Assembly: GCA_965231865.1 (NCBI GenBank)
Contig: CBDDOJ010000002.1
Coordinates: forward strand, 2,024,330 to 2,088,329
DNA length: 64,000 bases
From: WTGA01 sp965231865
GTDB taxonomy: Bacteria; Pseudomonadota; Gammaproteobacteria; Arenicellales; Poriferihabitantaceae
Direction: 5' to 3'
In this document: in pieces, positions 24,119 through 35,700 of the stretch
How positions within the stretch are numbered: the first letter of the stretch is position 1
How the letters are laid out: each line of letters starts with the position of its first letter
The notes under the pieces: generated by a model
What the model was told of the DNA's origin: nothing
Databases searched by the model: none
The model's input: the letters and a program-made list of their open reading frames with translations, nothing else
Made by a program: the position numbers and the translations under genes

Positions 24119-24427
24119 ATGTTCAAAGCAATGATATTACTGAAAAGGAAGGAGACGCTATCATTCGAGGATTTCAAGGACCACTGGCTCAATCATCATT
24201 CCGTCCTGGTGAAACAGTTGCCCGGGCTGCGCAAAGCGGTATTCAATTTTGACACCTCGAATGGGAACGGTGAAATCGATGCTGTGTCGGAGCTGTGGTT
24301 TGATGGCGAAGACGATTTTACCCGTGCCTATGCCAGTGAGATTGGTCAGCAGGTGGCTGAGGATTCCCTCTCGCGGGTGGCCACAAGAACCCGGGTGCTG
24401 GTGGAGGAACATGTTGTGGTCAAATAA
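24119..24427 (+). CDS. EthD-domain protein
   Basis: This 102-residue protein begins MFKAMILLKRKETLSFEDFKDHWLNHHS, the EthD/dimeric alpha-beta barrel signature with the conserved W-x3-H. EthD proteins are small accessory factors or enzymes in aromatic and ether degradation. The role here is unknown. It probably forms an operon with the upstream AA_synth-family gene. Confidence 0.88.
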   Translation: MFKAMILLKRKETLSFEDFKDHWLNHHSVLVKQLPGLRKAVFNFDTSNGNGEIDAVSELWFDGEDDFTRAYASEIGQQVAEDSLSRVATRTRVLVEEHVVVK

Positions 24428-24507
24428 GTGCTCCAATCCGATTCATTATGTAAAACCACACGGAAACCTCCTTTCCTTAATTTAAAGGTCCACACTCGAC
24501 GAAAAGA

Positions 24508-25302
24508 TCAATCGATGGTTCCGCCATGGATTTCCCCATCCGCTGTTAGTTCGATCTCCAAAATCAATGCCGCATGGTCACTCAACCCGTCTCGCTTGTT
24601 CGGTTTCGATGGATGGGTTCCCCACACATGGCTGAAACCCTTGATCCCGGGGGATAACATCCGATTACAAAACGAGTGATCCAGTCTGAACCCATTGTGG
24701 CGGTGGGAGTACCAGGTGTATTCCCGCTTGTCTCCATATAAAACGCGAAAGCTGTCCAGCCATCGATGTAGTTCCATTTGTTCCATGAAAGCCTGCTCAC
24801 GTTGGAAGGGTCCGAAAAACGGGTTTTCTTCATCAATCCCTTGTTTACCACAGTTGGTATCCCCCATGACAAGCCCGGGCCCACTGCGCCAATGACTGAC
24901 CATCTCCACGACTGCTTCCAGGAACGGGTATTTCAGTTCGGGTTGGGTATAGTTGGGCGCATGCATCAGGCCAATCGCTATTTTGGAGGGCTCCTGGATC
25001 CTGGCAAGGATCCAGCGTTCAGTTAGGGTTGGCATGCGCTTTAACCACATCCTTTTTAAAGGGAAACGGCTGGCAAGAAGCAGGGCATTTTTTGCCGGAG
25101 CAACGGGGTTGACACTGGAAATTTGGCTGCAATATCCCGCTTCTGCCAGTTGATTGGCCAGCCATTGGCTCGCGGGTGTTCCCCGAAATTCACACAATCC
25201 GATGATATCAGCCTGCCACGCCAGAAGCTGGGACAGGATTCCTTCCACACGTCTTCCCCCGCCCGCACGAATATTCCATGACACGATCCGAATGGTTTTC
25301 AT
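24508..25302 (-). CDS. endonuclease/exonuclease/phosphatase family protein
   Basis: This protein of ~264 residues starts MKTIRIVSWNIRAGGGRR and has the EEP-family motifs: IGLCEFRG (catalytic Glu), GDTNCG (Asp/Asn pair; GDFN in most), FRLDHSFCN and the terminal LSDHAALILEI. Substrate may be DNA, phospholipid or phosphoinositide-like; sequence does not decide. The upstream TTG start at 25317 is less likely than the ATG. It is 28 bases after the alcohol dehydrogenase gene in the same direction. Confidence 0.87.
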   Translation of the reverse strand: MKTIRIVSWNIRAGGGRRVEGILSQLLAWQADIIGLCEFRGTPASQWLANQLAEAGYCSQISSVNPVAPAKNALLLASRFPLKRMWLKRMPTLTERWILARIQEPSKIAIGLMHAPNYTQPELKYPFLEAVVEMVSHWRSGPGLVMGDTNCGKQGIDEENPFFGPFQREQAFMEQMELHRWLDSFRVLYGDKREYTWYSHRHNGFRLDHSFCNRMLSPGIKGFSHVWGTHPSKPNKRDGLSDHAALILEIELTADGEIHGGTID

Positions 25303-25330
25303 GTCCCGGAACCGCAAAGAATCCTGATGA

Positions 25331-26635
25331 TCACCAGTAATTCAAGGCATCCACATAAATATTTTCCATATCCATCAAATTGGCCACTTTGGGGGCATTT
25401 TGAATCGCCCTGGCCTGGCGAATCGAGGACTTTGCCAGGGCCGGAATATCGTTCCTGCCAAATCCGACCCCGTTCAATCCATTGGGCATACGGGAGTCAC
25501 GCATGAGTTCAACCAACCGGGTGGCCACCAGTTCTCCGGCATCTTCAGGTCCGGCATCCCGGCAGTCCGCAGCCAGGAACCGGGCGGCCTGGAGGTGCCG
25601 TTCGGGCGCCCCCTCCCCCAGGTACCGGAAAATGGCCGGCGCGCTGACAATCACACTGATTCCATGGGGAATGAATGGGGATTCCATGGCATACCCCTCG
25701 GTTGTGATGTTGTCCATCAAATGGGTAATCCCATAAGACATCGCATGGGCCAGGTGGGTTCCGGAATTGCCAAAAGCCATGCCCGCCAGTGAGGCCCCCC
25801 ACATCAGAGCGTCCCGTGCCTGGTGATCGGTATGATCAGCAACCCCCCGTACCAGATATTCTCCCGCGATTTCCAATGCTTTTCTTGCCGCCATGTCGCT
25901 CCACGGGTTGGCCCCCTGCAGCATGGTTCGGGCCAGTGGATTATCCACTTTTTCCCATTTCGTGTAGGCCTTGGCGGTATAGCATTCCAGCGCATGGCAG
26001 AGCAGGTCAAAGCCTGTAGAGGCCACTACATTGGCAGGTAGCGTGTCACAGACAGCCGGATCAACCAGGGCTTCGGCCGGCAGCAACCATGGGCTCCCCA
26101 TCACAAACTTGGTGTTCAGACTGTTAATGCGAATCACGGCGACGGAGGTGCATTCCGACCCGGTACCGGAAGTGGTTGGGCAGGCAAGGTGGGGCAGCAG
26201 CGGGCCCGGTACGGCGACTCCCGGGCCCACTGGGGGGCCAAAATAAGTGGGAAATTCAGCTGGATAGAGAGCATACACCATCGCCGCCTTGGCTGTATCC
26301 ATGACTGAACCACCGCCCAGCGAGATGACCCCGTCAAAACGCCCTTGTTTCAGGAACTTTGCCGCCTGAATGATAGTGTCGTCATCGGGTTCGATCCGGA
26401 TATCCGAGAACGCCTCTGCCACCATCCCGACTGATCGCAGGGAATCGCTGACTTTTGTGTAGTATTTTGTAGATTGCAGATAGGTATCCGTGAATAAGGC
26501 GACCCGTTTCATTCCAAGCCCCGCAGCACGCTCACCCACCTCCCGGAGGGTGCCCCGGCCGAATGTGAATTTCGGCATGGCAACCGTAAACGATTCCGCC
26601 CCTCCTCTTTGCGGTTCAAAATACTGACAACCCAT
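25331..26635 (-). CDS. iron-dependent alcohol dehydrogenase (HOT-like)
   Basis: This 434-residue group III alcohol dehydrogenase has nucleotide-binding ISLGGGSVMDTAKA (~100), CPTTSGTGSECTSVAVI, and metal-binding Asp/His residues in TGFDLLCHALECYTAKAY and GTHLAHAMSYGITH. Insertions such as MDNITTEGYAMESPFIPHGISV and the overall length recall the hydroxyacid-oxoacid transhydrogenase (ADHFE1) subgroup. The physiological substrate is uncertain. Start ATG at 26635 is preferred over the TTG two codons upstream. Confidence 0.9.
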   Translation of the reverse strand: MGCQYFEPQRGGAESFTVAMPKFTFGRGTLREVGERAAGLGMKRVALFTDTYLQSTKYYTKVSDSLRSVGMVAEAFSDIRIEPDDDTIIQAAKFLKQGRFDGVISLGGGSVMDTAKAAMVYALYPAEFPTYFGPPVGPGVAVPGPLLPHLACPTTSGTGSECTSVAVIRINSLNTKFVMGSPWLLPAEALVDPAVCDTLPANVVASTGFDLLCHALECYTAKAYTKWEKVDNPLARTMLQGANPWSDMAARKALEIAGEYLVRGVADHTDHQARDALMWGASLAGMAFGNSGTHLAHAMSYGITHLMDNITTEGYAMESPFIPHGISVIVSAPAIFRYLGEGAPERHLQAARFLAADCRDAGPEDAGELVATRLVELMRDSRMPNGLNGVGFGRNDIPALAKSSIRQARAIQNAPKVANLMDMENIYVDALNYW

Positions 26636-26773
26636 AGTCAAATACCGGTTCTTTATCGTAAATTAGTGCATGAATGGCCGTATCTCGGAAACTGTTTTTC
26701 CTGTGATACGGCACCGGAATTGACAGGACATCGTTCCAGATATCCTGTTCGCACCGGACCTGCGTTATTTTTA

Positions 26774-26917
26774 TTATAAGTAATCGTTGGTAAATTTCCA
26801 TGTAATACACACCGGGTTCACCTGAAGGTCGAATGCGGCCTGCTTTACCAAGTTCTGAGACTGCGGATCCAACTTCTCCAAAGAGCGCGTAAAGGAGTCC
26901 GCAATCACCAATCTCAT
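26774..26917 (-). pseudogene. 5' stub of a UvrD-type helicase gene
   Basis: A 47-residue frame begins MRLVIADSFTRSL and continues EKLDPQSQNLVKQAAFDLQVNP. I recognise the RelE-like N-terminal module found on a family of UvrD/Rep-type helicases. Similarity stops at about 26813 and the frame ends at 26774. The remaining >500 residues are not in the window. The start lies seven bases after the preceding ORF's stop, as in an operon. The gene was evidently truncated by recombination at the left boundary of the defence island. Confidence 0.6.
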
Positions 26918-26923
26918 TGCTGG

Positions 26924-27313
26924 TCACTCCGCAATAGCTTCACGTAGTACTTCCAGCGCTTCATCGATCATCGCGCTGTGATCGGCATACACGGCACGGT
27001 AGCTTCCCCTGGCCGATGCTGGATCAGTTTCCCGGACTGCGAGGCTTGGTAGCACGGCAACATCGGCTTGCCCGTCCCGCTTCCACACAAAGGGGGGCCA
27101 CCTCTCCAGTAACTCTGCCATCTCCGTCGGTCAGTTCGACGTCCACGTCGGTGGGTGGGTGGCAGCCCTTTGTCTCTCATCCGTCGGGCAAACGATGACC
27201 ACAACGAATCGGCAAGTTGCATGATCTCGCGCCACTCCGCGGCCTACGTCCGGCGCGGCAACGGGGGCGGGCTGCGAATCGTCGTTGGTGAACCAGCTTG
27301 TATCCTCCTTCAA
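26924..27313 (-). pseudogene. frameshifted small ORF of the defence island
   Basis: Three overlapping minus-strand frames appear to make up one damaged gene. TSWFTNDDSQPAPVAAPDV is followed in another frame by AEWREIMQLADSLWSSFARRMRDKGLPPTH. DVDVELTDGDGRVTGE and, in a third, WKRDGQADVAVLPSLAVRE through EALEVLREAIAE then follow. No intact frame spans it. Its position between the giant helicase and the UvrD stub suggests a small accessory gene of the system. I do not recognise its family. Confidence 0.45.
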
Positions 27314-27329
27314 CTCCTTCGCCCGGCTC

Positions 27330-30300
27330 CTACCGGACCAAGGCGCGCCCGATACGCGCCATCACATCCTTCATCACTTCGAGATCGAACAGCTCCTGAT
27401 ACTGAATCTCGATGACCGCGGTAGTCTTTGTTCTTGAGCTCAGTCCGGATCTGGATATCTCGGGTGCGCGTCTCGACATTCCCGTGCAGGTGGCCACTCA
27501 TACCGTCCAGGTAGATACAAACACCCTCGTATACATCGTTTTCGGGCTTATCGAAGTAAATATCCGGACGTGTTGTGACGCCTCCGGCCAGATTGATCGG
27601 ACGCTCTGTTTCGTAGTTGGAGAATCCCGCTGCCTCAAGCATCGCCCCAAGCGTCTGTTCCGGCGCGTTGACCGGCTGCTTGCTCAACGTAGCGTTCGGC
27701 AACAGGCTGGCTATCGAGTGGCTGTGGACCAGGGTATCACCCCACTCGCGCAGGCATTGCTCGGCGAGATGGCGATCCAGCGAATCGTGGTAGAAGGCAT
27801 TGCGGAAATTCTGCAGGCAATCGATACACGACGTCTGACACGACGAGGCGCAATTGCTTACGGTGTCCAGTGCCTCGGTAACCACCTCGCCCCAGCGCTC
27901 GATCACCTGCTCCAGCAGACCCGAACCACCGGGCATCGGGTCATAGAGAAGACCATCAACCTGCTCTTCCCCCGGATGTCCCAGTGTCAGGATCTGCAGG
28001 TCCGACAACTCCATATCCAGCACTTCGGCAGCACCGTGTCGAAGCGACTCCAGAACACTGTATGCCTGCGTCTTGCCCACGCACAGCGGGAACTTCAAAC
28101 CGTCGGCGACTACGTCCGCAAAGAACGCGATATTCTCTATGGCGTGCCCGCAACGCTCGTTGTGAAACTCCGAGAACTTCTCCAGTTCGGCTTGGCCACT
28201 CATCGGTGACCGGCTCTGACCGCAGACCCGGCACACTGGAAAGCCTAGCGGTCCGTCACCCCTTACCGTCGAGGCCGGACCCGTGTTCACCAGGCGCAGA
28301 TGTACACCCTTGTATAGCTGGATCGACTGTGCCCCCCAGTACCACGCCTCACCACCGCCATGACGGCCCTGCTCATGACCAAACACGGCCATACCCATCT
28401 GGAAGCGGTAATCCTCGTCGTCGGAGATAAACGACTGGTGCGGCGCATCCACGTCGCACATGGGCACGCCCAAGACATGCGTCGCAGAAATACTGCCCGC
28501 CCCCGCTGGCGCGTTGCCGACCCCGATTTCCTGCACCGACTCAGCGGCAACGTCCACTGAGAACACCAGTGGTTCCTCTGCCTCGAGGTGAAAGCGCCGC
28601 GGGGACGAACTTGTTGCCATTCGCGTAGACGAGGTTGCCCGGCACATACTCCCGAAGCGCCAATACGGTACTGCGCCGTAGCTCCCAGTCCTTGATATCG
28701 GTGGCATACCGGGGTGCCTCGTGCGTCGTGGTCACCGCACCTGTATCCAGCCCATAGCCAGGCAGGAACCCCTCGGCGGCAAGCACACCATAGGTGTTGG
28801 TGTCGTCCACGCCCTCCCGATCTGCGCGCCGCCGCACCTCACTACCCCGCAACTTCTTGACCAAACGCTCACAACGGGCTCGGAGCGCCTCTTCATCTGC
28901 CTCCAGTGCTCCTTTGTTGGACGCCACCTGCTGCAGTCGCCGGATCTGCGACAGCGCCCACTGCAACCGGCCGAACAGGCGCTTAATCACCTCGCCAAGA
29001 TCATCGGCGATCCGGTCGATGTATTGTTCCAGCAGCTCGTCAGCGACCACCTCCACATCCGACATTGGCCAGCCCTGGCGGAAGACTGCCTTCACCTTTT
29101 CGATCAAGACGATGCGATGCCTGATAATGACAGTGCCCAACGAAGAGACATCCAGCGGCGCTGTCCTGACATTCCCTGACGCATCGAACAGGTAGGGTTT
29201 GATGCGAGGAGGGAAACAGGTCCGCAGGACGGCATCGAGTTCCTCTAGATCCCCTGCAGCCAGCGCTTGCTCTCTCGCCATCTGGAACAGCGTGGTCAGC
29301 ACCGTGGCGTGGATATGCTTGCCGAGCATCACCCCGTTCTTGAGATTGAAGCTCGGCGGGTTCACCTTGCCTTCGAGCATCTTCAACGGATCGTTAAAGT
29401 ACGCCCGATCGTGGCTCGCGCCTCGGGCATAGGTCACGTCGAGCGCCATCCGATGCCGACGCCCGGCACGGCCCGCACGCTGCCAATAGTTCGAAGGAAG
29501 CGGCGGGACGTTCCTCATCAGCACTGCGTCCAGCCCACCGATATCCACCCCAAGCTCCAGCGTCGGCGTGCACACCATAGTGTTGAGCCGTGAGCTGTTC
29601 GGATTCTTGAACTGCCGCTCGATGCGCTCCCGGTCCAGACCGGGGATCTGCGCCGAGTGCTCCCGGACCTTCAACATGGTGAATTCCTGGTCCAACAGCA
29701 GGAGATCGTAATTATCCTCCGGCTCGTCCTGCCACTTCAGCGTCCCCTCGCAGCGCCAGGCCATGCACCGATCAGTAGGGTTGGTGCGCAGGTGAACCCG
29801 ACGGCAGGTGTCACACTGGTAAAAGCCCTTGTGCGGGGTCAGCAGCAGCTTGTCGGCATCCACCTGGTGAGCCCCGGCCGTCCTGGACAGCGCATTGCCA
29901 CGTGCACCGCGCAGTGTCACCGGCACCAGCAGACTGGTATGCGTAGTGAGTAGCTGCCATACATCCCGCAGGAACAGCTCGACATCATCATCCGGGACAC
30001 CCCAAGCCTTGGCTGCCTGTTTGGCGGTGCTCGCCGACCGGCTCCACCACTGCTTGATACGGGCCGGGTTGTCGTCACCGTCACGCTCGAACTTCAGCCC
30101 CGACGGCACATCTTGCATCAATGGCAGGTAACCGCGCGAGATCTCCTTTTCCCCCTCTAGCCAGAACTTGCTGAAGACCTGCCCCTCCGGATCGAAGAGG
30201 ATCTTTCGCGAACGCGCCGCATCCAGCAACAGCGCAATACCGTCCTTCAGCGCCTCCGCACGACAGCCCAGATCATTGGCCCACTTCAAGATAATCGGGT

Positions 30301-32691
30301 GATTAGGATCTAACCCGAGGTAATCGACGCGCAAGCGCCCCCAGGGTTCCAGGCCAATGCGCTGGCGGCTACCCATCACCAACTCGCGCAGAACCTGTAT
30401 CCGGAGAAAACGCTTGCGCTCGTTCTCGTGGGTGCTTCCGGCAGATTCCTTGCGCGCTACGCGCCAGACTTCCGGGATCAACGCCTTGGACAACTCGTCG
30501 TCCCCGTCGAGTTGCTCGTCCAGCCAGGTCGTCAAATCACCGACTGATACCGTTCCGGCTGAAATGTGCTTGTACATCAGCTCACGGAATCGATAGCGAC
30601 GCGAGTGGTCCTGCATCCAACCGGCCTGGAAAGCGGCATCCTGCCGGTTGTCGGCGAAGACCAGCAGACGTTTGCGCTCAGCGTGCTGGATCAGGCTATG
30701 AGCCAGGACATGGACATCCGCAACCGGCGTCGCCCGGACCGGCCTCGCGGGTTCACGGTATTGCCCCAGAAAACGACGGCCATGCGCGCCACAGGCACGG
30801 CACTGGTGCAGGTAGCCCGGATGGTCCTCGTGCTGTTTCAGCACCGACAGGGGAACCAGGGGTTCCTCACGGCCACAGCCCAGGCAAGTCCCGCTATCCT
30901 CCTGGTTCACTGCGCCGCAATGGCGGCAATAGAACAGCCGCTCGCTGCGGGCGATATCGGTGTCCTCATCGCCCTCGTCACCGGAGGTGATGTGGTTGGT
31001 GGACACGGCACGGGTACCACCATTCGCCTTGTCCAGCACCTTCCATACCCTGCTGTCATCCACCGCCTGTCCGCCGCCCGGCTCGATGCCGGTGTAGCTG
31101 AAGTCTTCCAACCAATGTTCGAAGTAGTGCTGACCACAGGTGGTGCAGCTCAGGATTGGCAGCCGGTGCAGATCCGAACGCTCGTTCTCGGCTTCTTCTG
31201 CGCTCAACCAGAGGTGGGCGTGATTGTCACGCTCGGGGAAGGTCACAACCGCGCCGCCGACACCGCGGACGAATCCGTGCACCACCGGCCGCAACAGGGA
31301 ACGCCCGTCGCGCTGCGCTGCTGCGCCCAATGCCAGCCAGCCCAGCACCTCCTCTTCGGAGATAGCGCGCCCCAAGGATTTCTCCATCTCTTCGAGCAGG
31401 CCAGCCAAGGCGCGTGGACGCGAGAGCACCATCGCAATCTGGTAAACGACCTCGTTCGACCGCATCACCTCAAACATGGCCTCGCGCCAAGGAAGACTGG
31501 GAATACGAGTACCAGTTATCGTCTGGTACCAGCCCTTGAGCAAGGCCGCATCACCCTCGCCAGCGCCATCGACATCGGCCGTCTCCAGCGCGGTCAGGGC
31601 ATTGTTCAATTGAACGACCGGGTCACCTGGCAGCGCCGGGGTGGCTGTCCGGCTCGTCGCCCAGTCGTCGTCCGCGTAGCGCTCGCCGATCAGTGCGACA
31701 TTGGCGCCGTCCACACCGAAGAACCGGCTGGCAAACTCGCGTCCGGCCTCGATACCTTTTTCCGGATCGGCAATCGTCGCCGAGGTCGCCACGCAGACGG
31801 TGTCCTCAACCCCCTTCCCGCAATAGGCCCTGAGGCGTCGGACCAGGCAGGCGGTCTCGGCACCCTGGGCTCCGGTGAAGGTGTGTGCCTCATCAAACAC
31901 CAGGTATTCAAGCAGAGCGTTGTCGAACAGCTCCAGGTCGTGCTGGCGGCGTGAGCAGCAGCTCAAGCTGCTTGACATTGGTCAGCAGGATGCGCGGCTG
32001 CCTGCCCTCCTCGCGCATCTCCACTCGGCTGGATCTTTCCTCGAACGGATACACCGCGCGATCCTCTTTGCGCTCACGCAGTTCATGCACCTTCGCCTCA
32101 TAGTCAGCGCTCGAACTGCCGGAGGGCAGGCGCACACCATTGGCATCCGCCTTGTTTGTCGGTGTCTTGCCGATGTACATACCAAAACTAATGCCGGTTC
32201 CGGCTAACAGCGAACGCAGGCGCAGCAACTGGTCCTCAGCCAGCGCGTTCATCGGATAGACGATGACTGCCAGGATGCCTTCCGTCGCCCCCTGGTCGCG
32301 CAACTCGAGGCAGCGGCTGATGATCGGCATCAGAAAACACTCGGTCTTGCCCGAGCCGGTGCCCGTGGCTACCAGCGTGCTCTTGCTGTCCTTGATGGCC
32401 CGGTAGGCTTCTTCCTGATGACCATAGACATTGGGGTGCGGCGAAAGCTGTTGGATGTGCGGATGCAGTACACCTTGTGCGGTCAGGTCGGCGTAGCTGG
32501 CACCCTGCCGGAAGGCGCGGGACAGGGAGATGTAAGGCCCTTTCAGTAGCGGGGGTGTTACGGGTCTCTTCGAGACTGAGCAGTTGACGAAGCTGGGCGT
32601 GCAGACCGGTATCGGCAAAGGCATAGGTGCTGAGTTGATACTTCAGAAAATCGCTGACAACTTTTTCCGTGTAGGTGATCGGGTTCTGCAT
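27330..32691 (-). pseudogene. giant DEAD helicase with DUF1998-type C-terminus, frameshifted
   Basis: Joined frames give ~1785 residues: MQNPITYTEKVV start, Walker A ATGTGSGKTEC (~109), FDEAH box (~267), SATI, CTPTLELGVDIGG, QRAGRAGRR (~1070), and C-terminal cysteines CASSCQTSCIDCLQNFRN (~1620) typical of MZB/DUF1998 proteins (DruE, DrmA/DrmB). Four one-base insertions break it: G5 at 32551-32555, near 31945-31950, G4 at 28601-28604 and near 27414-27423. Removing one base at each restores sequence such as TPLLKGPYISL, FVPRRFHLEAEE and VIEIQYQELFDLEV. The family translocates on DNA in anti-phage systems. It lies downstream of the methylase in one operon. Confidence 0.8.
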
Positions 32692-32725
32692 ATCGCTTGT
32701 TCCTTGCTTGTTGTTCTTACAGATC

Positions 32726-35700
32726 TAATGTTGTTCTGGTACTGCCCCGGCGCCTCCGCGACACTTTCGCCAAGATCTTCCGAGGGGCGGTGGCACGATT
32801 CGATTGATCAGTTCCGCATGACATCGGCACTCCTCCCAGGATTCATCGACATCCTGTTCGAGTTGTCTGTCATAAAAGCGCGGACCCAGGCGACTGGCCA
32901 CGGGGCTGATATTCCTGTGCTCTATCGTCGTGACCGAGGCCGAATTCGGCCAAGCGGAGCGTTTCGGGAATCATCCAGCCTTCGCCATCATTCTGCTTTA
33001 GGAAATCATCAATACCCTTCTCTTTCAGATCCGCAAAGGCTATCTGGGAGAGCACTGATTGCCTGAGCTCCGGCTCTTTTCCCTTATCCGTGCGCCAGAA
33101 TCCTTTTGGATTCAGCGTGAACGTTTTTTCATTAGTCAGTTCTTCCACTGGATGATCTGTATCCGCTAAAACGTGTGCGAAATCGTCCTTGCCTAATCCC
33201 ATGAGTTCAGCGACAACGGCTTCACAAATACATCGCAAACGTAACCGTTCATGAGGAGTAGTGGCCCAAAGTGAGTGCCATCCACGTTCGCCGCTAGTTA
33301 GGCGCACCCAAGGCAGAGCGAATGCTTCGGCTGGTCCACCAAGCGACAGGGCAATCTCTGAAAATCTCTTTCGAACCTCCGCGCTCATATGGCTGGTCAA
33401 CACGGTCTCAGCCAGAACGAAATAGTTAAGGTTCAGACCACCCAAGCGATTCCTTAGGGCATAGTCATAAGCGTAGGAATTAAGGACCGCCATGAGGACC
33501 AAAGACACCGCTTGCTCTTCGGTCTGAAGAACCGGAACCGCGTTTCCAGCGGGGGCATTGATGATCAACCCAGCAAACATGGATCTGCTATTTGTGGCAG
33601 ACCCCACCGCCAAGAAGCCAACCTTCAATCCTTGCTTGGCCTTCAGATTTCCTTTTCTATCCGTTTTCCCAACAAAATCTTTGTAGGACATGATGTACTG
33701 AGGCTCGATGAGCTTGGCGTCATACGGAATGTCACGCCAAACTGCCGACCGTCCTTTGCCTTCGACCCAGCCCTTCTCACTGAAATCGAACTGCCCAATC
33801 ATCCTGCCCTCGTACAAAGGAAGCGCCACATCTTCAATCTCATTGACCGCCAACGCCTGCGTCCTATCCTGCGACAGCACCAACCCGTCTTCGCGCTCCA
33901 AAATCGAGCGTGGCCCCTCATAAGACCCGCCATGGACCTTTCAACCAATGCCCATACTCGTCGGGAACATAGCCCTTCTGCTCCCACTTCTCGCGGCCGG
34001 GGAACAGCTTTGGAGTCGTTGGTCATATCGAATTCGCGCGCGTACTCGATTCCCCAACCGTTCTCCGACTGGTCACCCAGCAGCGCGCCATTCGCATACA
34101 GCTTGGTCAGAACCGCCAGGTCGCGGTCCGAGCAGATTTCCAGGATGACCTTTGAACAGGGCGAGAACTGTTCGACCCGCGCGCGTGGGTAAGCCAGCAC
34201 TTGGTCCTCGGCGCGTTCCCAGTCGTCCACGTTGCGATGCATAAAGGTGGCGCGGATGGCCTGGGTCTGACTACCCTTCTCGACGACCAGCGGGCAGAAC
34301 TTGAACGAGCGATGGATATCGAAGATCCCTTCACGGTTCTCGAACCCAAACAGCCACTGCCAGTCGCAGTCGTTGAGAAACAGCTCACGCAGTTGCGTGG
34401 TGCCCTTGTCGGTATAGAGGCCGGAAGGCACGATGAAGCCCAGCCTGCCACGCTCGTGCAGCAGGCCGTGCGCCAGTTCCAGGAACAGCTTGTAGGTGTT
34501 CAGGTCGGCCGAGCCCTGGTGGCGATAGGGATGCGCGCTGTCTGCGTAGCCGCTGGATTCGTCACGCACCCTCGCCCACCTGTCATGTAGCTGCTGCGAC
34601 TTCTGAAAGCTGCTGGCGCCACGCCCGCCCAGGCTAAAATCATGAACCCGGTTGCCGTTGCTGTTGACCGTGATGCGGTCACCAAACGGGTACCCCGCAT
34701 ACTTCACCCAGTTGGACAGGTCCTTCAGCCCGGCGTTGTAGATAATCCAGTCGTGCTCTTTCTCGGGATCATCCACGAAATACTTGAGCTGTCTGGCCAG
34801 TGCGTCCTGCTTACCGTAGGCACGGTAGAAGGGGTCGATGTTGGAGAAGAACTCTTTGGAATTCGGTTTCTGGATCTCCCACGGCGGGTTGCCGACGATG
34901 CCATCGAAGCCTGCGCGATGGGGCGTGAACACGTCGGGGAATTCCAGCTCCCAGTGGAAGAATCGCTGCGCCTGGGCGATATCTCTGGCAATGGCCATCG
35001 CTTCATCACTTGGGCTCAGAAATGCCTGCGGTAGCGGTGCCTCCTCGATCTGCACCCCCGGCCAGAACCATAGGCTGCACCACAGATCGAGCCGGTCCTT
35101 GAGTGCGGCATAGGCGGGATTGTTGAGTATCTCCTCCTGGTAGACGCGAGCCCGTGCCTCAGTGTCATGCATCGGCAACTCGTGAAGGCGTTGGAAGACC
35201 GCCTCGAATTGCCCGTGCAGGGTATCGATGTCGGTCTGGTCGCCCATCTCGCGCTGCCCGAAGACCAGGGCAATGAGCTGTTCCTTGACGCTGTTTTTCT
35301 GAGCCTTGATCGCCTGGGTGAAGCGGTCCCCCTTCTTCTTGCCCTTGGCATCAGTGAAGAAGTGGTTGATCAGGTTGTCGGGCTTGTTCTTCTGGTAGTC
35401 CTTGTCGCCGCCCTCTCGTGCCCAGGCCATCACCGGGTAATAGCGGAAGTTGTCCAGCCAGGCACCGACCAGCGAATTGCCGACCTTGAGCTTATGATCG
35501 AGGAAACCGAACGGCAGTGACCGATCCATGGTCTCGACCCACAGCGCCATGCGCCCGAGTTCGACCGCCAGCGGATCGAGGTCCACGCCGTAGATACAAC
35601 GTTCGACGATGTGCCGCTTCAGCCGTGCGCGGAGCTGGTCGTCGAAGGTCTCGTGATCGAGTGGTACCGGCAGCGTCTGCTGGCTGCGGTGATCAATCGG

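Noticed and set aside
26616..26927. 103-residue minus-strand ORF starting MTSNEIGDCG
   Set aside because: It overlaps the alcohol dehydrogenase start and is out of frame with the recognisable UvrD-type stub MRLVIADSFTRSL, so it is a shadow.
30566..31954. 462-residue plus-strand open frame opposite the giant helicase
   Set aside because: It is antisense to strongly conserved helicase motifs and has no family signature. Long antisense frames are common in GC-rich genes.
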